A stretch of DNA of 64,000 bases from Nocardioides palaemonis (lineage in GTDB: Bacteria; Actinomycetota; Actinomycetes; Propionibacteriales; Nocardioidaceae). Below, piece after piece: positions 60,603-64,000 of this stretch (the first letter of the stretch is position 1; every line of letters starts with the position of its first letter). The notes below the pieces were generated by a model that had not been told where the DNA came from, ran no database searches, and saw only the letters and a list, made by a program, of their open reading frames with translations. The stretch covers positions 124,001 to 188,000 of the forward strand of contig NZ_JAGVQR010000001.1 of NCBI RefSeq assembly GCF_018275325.1, written 5' to 3'. Both the position numbers and the translations under genes were made by a program.

Positions 60603-60655
60603 GCAGGTTTCGAGGCTCGTCGCTGGGGCTCCTCGCACCTCAACCAGCGAGGTGG
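60603..60655. repeat. Short copy of the TTGAGG/CCTCAA repeat
   Basis: GGTTTCGAGGCTCG (60605-60618) followed by CTCGCACCTCAACCAGCGAGG. It resembles one half of cluster A and lies between the PPOX gene and the convergent kinase gene. It supplies the last codons and stop of the kinase. Confidence 0.75.
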
Positions 60656-61587
60656 GCCAGGAACGCGTCGACCTCGGCGGCGGTGGGCGCCGACTGCGTG
60701 CCGCGGCGGGTCACCTTGATCGCCGCGGCCGCGTTGGCGCGGCGGCAGCCCTCGACCCAGCCGGTGCCGGCGGTGAGCTCGGCGAGGAGCGCGCCGGTGT
60801 GGGTGTCGCCCGCGCCGTTGGTGTCGACGGGGGTCTGCGGGAAGCCGGGGACGTACGTCGTCTCCCCACCCCCGACGTGCACCGCACAGCCCTCCGGCCC
60901 GTCGCGGACGATCGCCACGGCGTCGCCGCGGAGCAGGGGAGCGACCGCGGTGGTGAGGTCCGCGAGGTCCGACGGAGGCTCCTGACCAACCTCGCGGAGC
61001 AGGTCCTCGGCCTCCTCGGCGTTGCTCGACCACACGTCGGTGACCGCCAGCATCGCCCGACGTACGTCCGCGGGCAGCCCGGCGAACGCGGCGCCGGGGT
61101 CGAGCACGACGACCACCTCGGGGTGGAGGGTCGGCAGCCACGCGAGCAGCGGGTCGCGCGTGGCGTCGAGCGCCAGCGAGAAGCCGGTGACGCAGACCAG
61201 GTCGCCCGGCCCGGGGTCGGACGTGGCGAGCGAGGCCACCGAGATCCGCCGCTCGGCGCCGAGGGTGGTGACGAAGGTGCGCTCCGCGCTGGGCTCGACC
61301 ATCACCACGCAGATGCCGGTGTCGAGGTCGGGCACCGGTGGGGCGGACGCGGCGACCCCGTCGGCGGCGAGCGCCGCGCGGACCAGGTCGCCGTGCGGTC
61401 CGGTGCCGATCGAGCCGGCGTGGACGCACGAGGCGCCGAAGCGGGCGGCCGCGTGGAGCACGGTGACCGCGCCGCCGGCGTAGTCGGTGGCGGAGGAGGC
61501 CATCACGTTCCGGCCGCGGGCCGGGAGGTCGGGCACCTCGACGACGACGTCGACCAGCGCCTGGCCGGTGTGGACGACCCGGCTCAC
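60640..61587 (-). CDS. PfkB-family carbohydrate kinase
   Basis: 315 residues. Ribokinase-like layout: a GG pair in DYAGGAVTVLHAAARFG near the start and the ATP-binding anion hole VDTNGAGDTHTGALLAEL near the end. It phosphorylates a sugar or nucleoside with ATP. GTG start overlaps the hydrolase stop (GTGA), so the two are one unit. Its final Leu-Ala-Gly-stop codons lie in the TTGAGG repeat. Confidence 0.9.
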   Translation of the reverse strand: MSRVVHTGQALVDVVVEVPDLPARGRNVMASSATDYAGGAVTVLHAAARFGASCVHAGSIGTGPHGDLVRAALAADGVAASAPPVPDLDTGICVVMVEPSAERTFVTTLGAERRISVASLATSDPGPGDLVCVTGFSLALDATRDPLLAWLPTLHPEVVVVLDPGAAFAGLPADVRRAMLAVTDVWSSNAEEAEDLLREVGQEPPSDLADLTTAVAPLLRGDAVAIVRDGPEGCAVHVGGGETTYVPGFPQTPVDTNGAGDTHTGALLAELTAGTGWVEGCRRANAAAAIKVTRRGTQSAPTAAEVDAFLAHLAG

Positions 61588-62126
61588 GGCAGCAGGTCCG
61601 CCGTCGTGGCGAGGGTGATCTGCGGCGGGTAGAGGCCCATCACGTGCAGCGCCGCCCGCTGGTTGTCCGGCGAGGACCCCGCGCAGGCATCGGTCACCAC
61701 CGTGACGGTGGCCCCGGCGTCGGCGGCGGCGAGCGCGGTGGACACCACGCAGCAGTCGGTGGCGACGCCGGTGAGGACGAGGTGCGGCGTCGGCCCGGTC
61801 ACCGCCTCCAGCTCGGGGCCCCACTTGCCGAACGTCGGCAGCGACACCACGTGCCGCCCGAGGCCGGAGACCTCGGGGACCAGGTCGAGCAGCGGGTCGT
61901 CCTCCGCGACGTCGGCGAACGGCCACGCGTCGAGGTAGGCCCGCCAGCTGCCCTGCGGGTCGGCCGCGGGCACCCAGCGGGTGACGACGGTGCGCTCGCC
62001 CGCGTCGGCGGCGAGGCGGCGTACGGGCTCGACGATGTCGGCGAACATCGGCGAGCCCCACTGGCTGGCCGGGTCGGCGAAGATCCGCTGCGGGTCGACG
62101 ACGAGCAGCCATGCGTCCGGGTGCAT
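61584..62126 (-). CDS. Isochorismatase-like cysteine hydrolase
   Basis: 180 residues. Catalytic residues: D11 (LLVVDPQRIF), Lys in FGKWGPEL and the nucleophilic Cys in GVATDCCVVSTAL. Such enzymes hydrolyse amides such as nicotinamide or carbamates, or isochorismate-type ethers. With PfkB it may handle a nucleoside or nicotinamide-derived compound, but the pair does not prove this. Confidence 0.88.
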   Translation of the reverse strand: MHPDAWLLVVDPQRIFADPASQWGSPMFADIVEPVRRLAADAGERTVVTRWVPAADPQGSWRAYLDAWPFADVAEDDPLLDLVPEVSGLGRHVVSLPTFGKWGPELEAVTGPTPHLVLTGVATDCCVVSTALAAADAGATVTVVTDACAGSSPDNQRAALHVMGLYPPQITLATTADLLP

Positions 62127-62356
62127 GGCGCCAGCCTGTCAGACCGGCGGCGCGCGGACGCCGGGGCCAGGACTTCGCACCCGGGACTCGTGCCTGGCAC
62201 CCGAGATCTCGGGTGCACAGCACGAGAGTCCCCGGATATCCGGGGACTCCGGGCCGAGGAGCGGATCAGACGGAGGAGGCGGAGGGACGCAGAGGTGCGC
62301 CGGCGACCACCGGTCCCCCGACCGGTGGCCGCCGGCGCTGCCGGGTCGAGCGTGGG
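62127..62356. repeat. Palindrome-rich gap with two perfect palindromes
   Basis: 230 bp between genes of the same strand. A perfect 20-bp palindrome is at 62197-62216 (centre GAGATCTC) and a perfect 24-bp palindrome at 62226-62249 (centre GGATATCC). Outer arms GGGACTCGTG and CACGAG-AG-TCCC surround the first. The terminator of the ABC genes follows at 62297-62338. Confidence 0.8.
62297..62338 (-). terminator. Terminator of the ABC exporter genes
   Basis: Two-part stem: GCGCCGGCG with CGCCGGCGC and inner CCACCGGTC with GACCGGTGG around a CCCC loop, with single-base mismatches between. About 18 bp beyond the permease stop. Confidence 0.75.
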
Positions 62357-63181
62357 CTACTTGACCTCGGCACGCAGGATCGCGCGCAGCCCGAGGGCCA
62401 GCGGGATCCAGAGCCAGACCAGGGTGGTGACCCCGAGCTGCTGCCAGTACTCGGCGGTCATCGTCTGGTCGAAGAGCCGGGTGATCGCGAACTGCACGTC
62501 GACCCAGGGCTGCAGGTCGGCGAACCAGGACTGCAGCGCCGCCAGCGTGCCGAACGCGATCGGCAGCACGAGCGAGTAGACGAAGTAGCCGACGATCGCG
62601 CCGGGGGTGGAGCGGAAGAGCACGCCGAGCATGAAGCCCATCAGCATGCCGAGCACGTTGGCCAGCACGATGTTCGCGAACTGGGTGGTCGTGATGTCCC
62701 AGACCGGGTCGAGGCCGGTGATCGCGGAGCCGAGCAGGTTGCCCACCGCGCCGACGGCGAGGGCGAGGAACATCGCGACGACGCCGACGAGGAGGGTGCC
62801 GACCAGCTTGGCGGCGAGCACGCGCCCGCGCCACGGGACCAGCGTGTAGGTGGTGAGGCCGGTGCGCTGGCTGTACTCACCCGTCACGGACATCACCGCG
62901 ATGATCGGCAGGACCACCGACAACGGCATCCCGATCGCGGTGGAGAACGTGCCCTGGGTGATCGCCTCGTCCGGCGCCCAGAGGATGACCGCGGCCGTGG
63001 CGAGGACGGTCACGATGCCGACGCTGGCCATCATCCAGAAGCCGGCGCGGGTGTCGAACATCTTGCGCAGCTCGACCTTCACCAGGCGGGCGGTGGGGAT
63101 CGGGCGTACGGCGCGGGGTGCGGCGTGCGCGCCGGCGACGGCGGGCGCCGGCGCGGTCGGGGACTGGGTCGCGGTGCTCAT
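62357..63181 (-). CDS. ABC-2 type transporter permease
   Basis: 274 residues. A Pro/Ala-rich cytoplasmic start is followed by about six helices, with KMFDTRAGFWMM as the typical pre-helix segment and VTGEYSQRTGLTTYTL as a coupling loop. It forms the membrane part of an exporter with the ATPase gene that overlaps its start by four bases. Substrate unknown. Confidence 0.9.
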   Translation of the reverse strand: MSTATQSPTAPAPAVAGAHAAPRAVRPIPTARLVKVELRKMFDTRAGFWMMASVGIVTVLATAAVILWAPDEAITQGTFSTAIGMPLSVVLPIIAVMSVTGEYSQRTGLTTYTLVPWRGRVLAAKLVGTLLVGVVAMFLALAVGAVGNLLGSAITGLDPVWDITTTQFANIVLANVLGMLMGFMLGVLFRSTPGAIVGYFVYSLVLPIAFGTLAALQSWFADLQPWVDVQFAITRLFDQTMTAEYWQQLGVTTLVWLWIPLALGLRAILRAEVK

Positions 63182-64000
63182 GCTGCTGCTCCTTCACGGG
63201 CGGTCTCGGCGGTGAGCTCGAGGAACATCTCCTCCAGGCCGGCGCCGTCGGCGGCGCGCAGCTCGCGCAGGACGACGCCGGCGCGGTGCGCGGCCTCTCC
63301 CACGAGCTCGGGGTCGGCGTCGACGCGCAGGCCGCCGTCGATCGCGGTGGTGACGACCGCCGACTCGTGCAGTGCACGGGCGAGGCGTTCGTGCTGGGTG
63401 GGGTCGGCGGCGCGGACGAGGGTCCCGGCGGCCGCGAGCAGCTCGGACTTCGAGCCCTGCGCCACGATCCGGCCCTGGCCGATCACCACGATGTCGTCGG
63501 CGATCACCTCGATCTCGTGCAGCAGGTGGGACGACAGCAGCACCGTGCCGCCGTCGTCGGCGAAGCCGCGGAGCAGGTCGCGCATCCAGCGGATGCCGGC
63601 GGGGTCGAGGCCGTTGGCCGGCTCGTCGAGGACCAGCACCTGCGGGTCGCCGATGAGGGCCGTCGCGATGCCGAGGCGCTGGCGCATGCCGAGGGAGTAG
63701 TCGCGGACCCGGCGCCTCGCCTCGTCCTCGGTGAGGCCGACCCGGGCGAGGGTCTCGGCGACCCGGGTCCGCGGCAGGCCCATGGTCTGCTGGGCGATGG
63801 TCAGGATCTCGCGTCCGGTGCGCCCGGCGTGCTGCGCGGAGGCGTCCAGCAGGACGCCGACCTCGAGGCCGGGGTTGACCAGCTCGCGGTAGTCGCGCCC
63901 GGTGATGGTGACGCGACCCGACGAGAGGCGGGTGAGGCCGACCATGACGCGCATGGTGGTGGACTTGCCGGCACCGTTGGGGCCGAGGAATCCGGTGACG
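63178..64000 (-). CDS. ABC transporter ATP-binding protein (5' end outside the window)
   Basis: At least 274 residues, and the frame continues to the window edge. Walker A (GFLGPNGAGKSTTMRV) is at the right edge, signature YSLGMRQRLGIA and Walker B LVLDEPANGLDP. C-terminal ~60 residues form the usual DUF4162-like tail. It drives the permease encoded next. A shorter start at 63954 would lose Walker A and is not correct. Confidence 0.95.
   Translation of the reverse strand, partial: VTGFLGPNGAGKSTTMRVMVGLTRLSSGRVTITGRDYRELVNPGLEVGVLLDASAQHAGRTGREILTIAQQTMGLPRTRVAETLARVGLTEDEARRRVRDYSLGMRQRLGIATALIGDPQVLVLDEPANGLDPAGIRWMRDLLRGFADDGGTVLLSSHLLHEIEVIADDIVVIGQGRIVAQGSKSELLAAAGTLVRAADPTQHERLARALHESAVVTTAIDGGLRVDADPELVGEAAHRAGVVLRELRAADGAGLEEMFLELTAETAREGAAA

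Noticed and set aside
62197..62249. Integration or plasmid origin site
   Set aside because: No integrase, Rep gene or iterons nearby; only palindromes are seen.

Overview
This 64 kb window looks like chromosome from a very high-GC actinobacterium, most likely a Nocardioides-like member of the Propionibacteriales. The evidence is the near-total G/C preference at third codon positions, a dnaK-grpE-dnaJ-hspR operon with HspR (HAIR) operators, an AfsR/SARP-type regulator, a TctABC uptake system, many secreted proteases, and repeated inverted elements containing TTGAGG/CCTCAA. The genus is inferred; no rRNA or tRNA gene was seen.

Layout. 1-10.4 kb: a truncated membrane/Ig-like protein, an MFS transporter, a photolyase-like protein with its domains in reversed order, an M3 oligopeptidase, two secreted metalloproteases (M28 and M4) sharing one C-terminal domain, an SGNH hydrolase and a GNAT. 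10.4-14.9 kb: two 65-bp repeats, a HAIR operator and dnaK-grpE-dnaJ-hspR. 14.9-16.8 kb: a candidate retron, consisting of a 171-nt structured RNA with 13-bp a1/a2 arms, a reverse transcriptase 23 nt downstream, and a small Cys/His-containing protein. 16.8-24 kb: lipid acyltransferase, aldo/keto reductase, Cys-cluster/pentapeptide protein, stress proteins, and a NarL-type two-component pair. 24-27 kb: clpB behind a second HAIR operator, then a repeat cluster. 27-35.4 kb: truncated hemoglobin, peptidoglycan-binding protein, CPBP protease, reprolysin-like protease, and a four-gene minus-strand unit (AEC carrier, D-2-hydroxyacid dehydrogenase, DoxX, MFS).

35.4-44.5 kb and 56-59.8 kb together form a split acid-sugar (galactarate/glucarate) catabolic system. 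The first locus has a 2-hydroxyacid dehydrogenase, L-talarate/galactarate dehydratase, a FadR-type GntR regulator, a glucarate-dehydratase-like enolase, a universal stress protein, TctABC and a divergent LysR regulator. The second has 5-dehydro-4-deoxyglucarate dehydratase, 2-oxoglutarate semialdehyde dehydrogenase and glucarate dehydratase, which would take glucarate to 2-oxoglutarate. A 20-nt promoter core, 19/20 identical and with the same -35/-10 spacing, precedes both tctC and kdgD, so the two loci are probably co-regulated.

44.5-55.9 kb: a GAF-containing histidine kinase, GNATs, a flavoprotein, an SDR, a hemerythrin protein fused to a degenerate FAD domain, and a large SARP/AAA regulator. 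60-64 kb: a PPOX-type stress protein, PfkB kinase, isochorismatase-like hydrolase, a block of perfect palindromes, and an ABC-2 exporter whose ATPase gene runs off the window.

Many genes show an actinobacterial -10 hexamer (TANNNT) placed so that transcription would start on or next to the start codon (leaderless). The same rule puts the retron RNA start exactly at the first base of its a1 arm. Most convergent gene pairs are separated by long inverted repeats that may act as two-way terminators.
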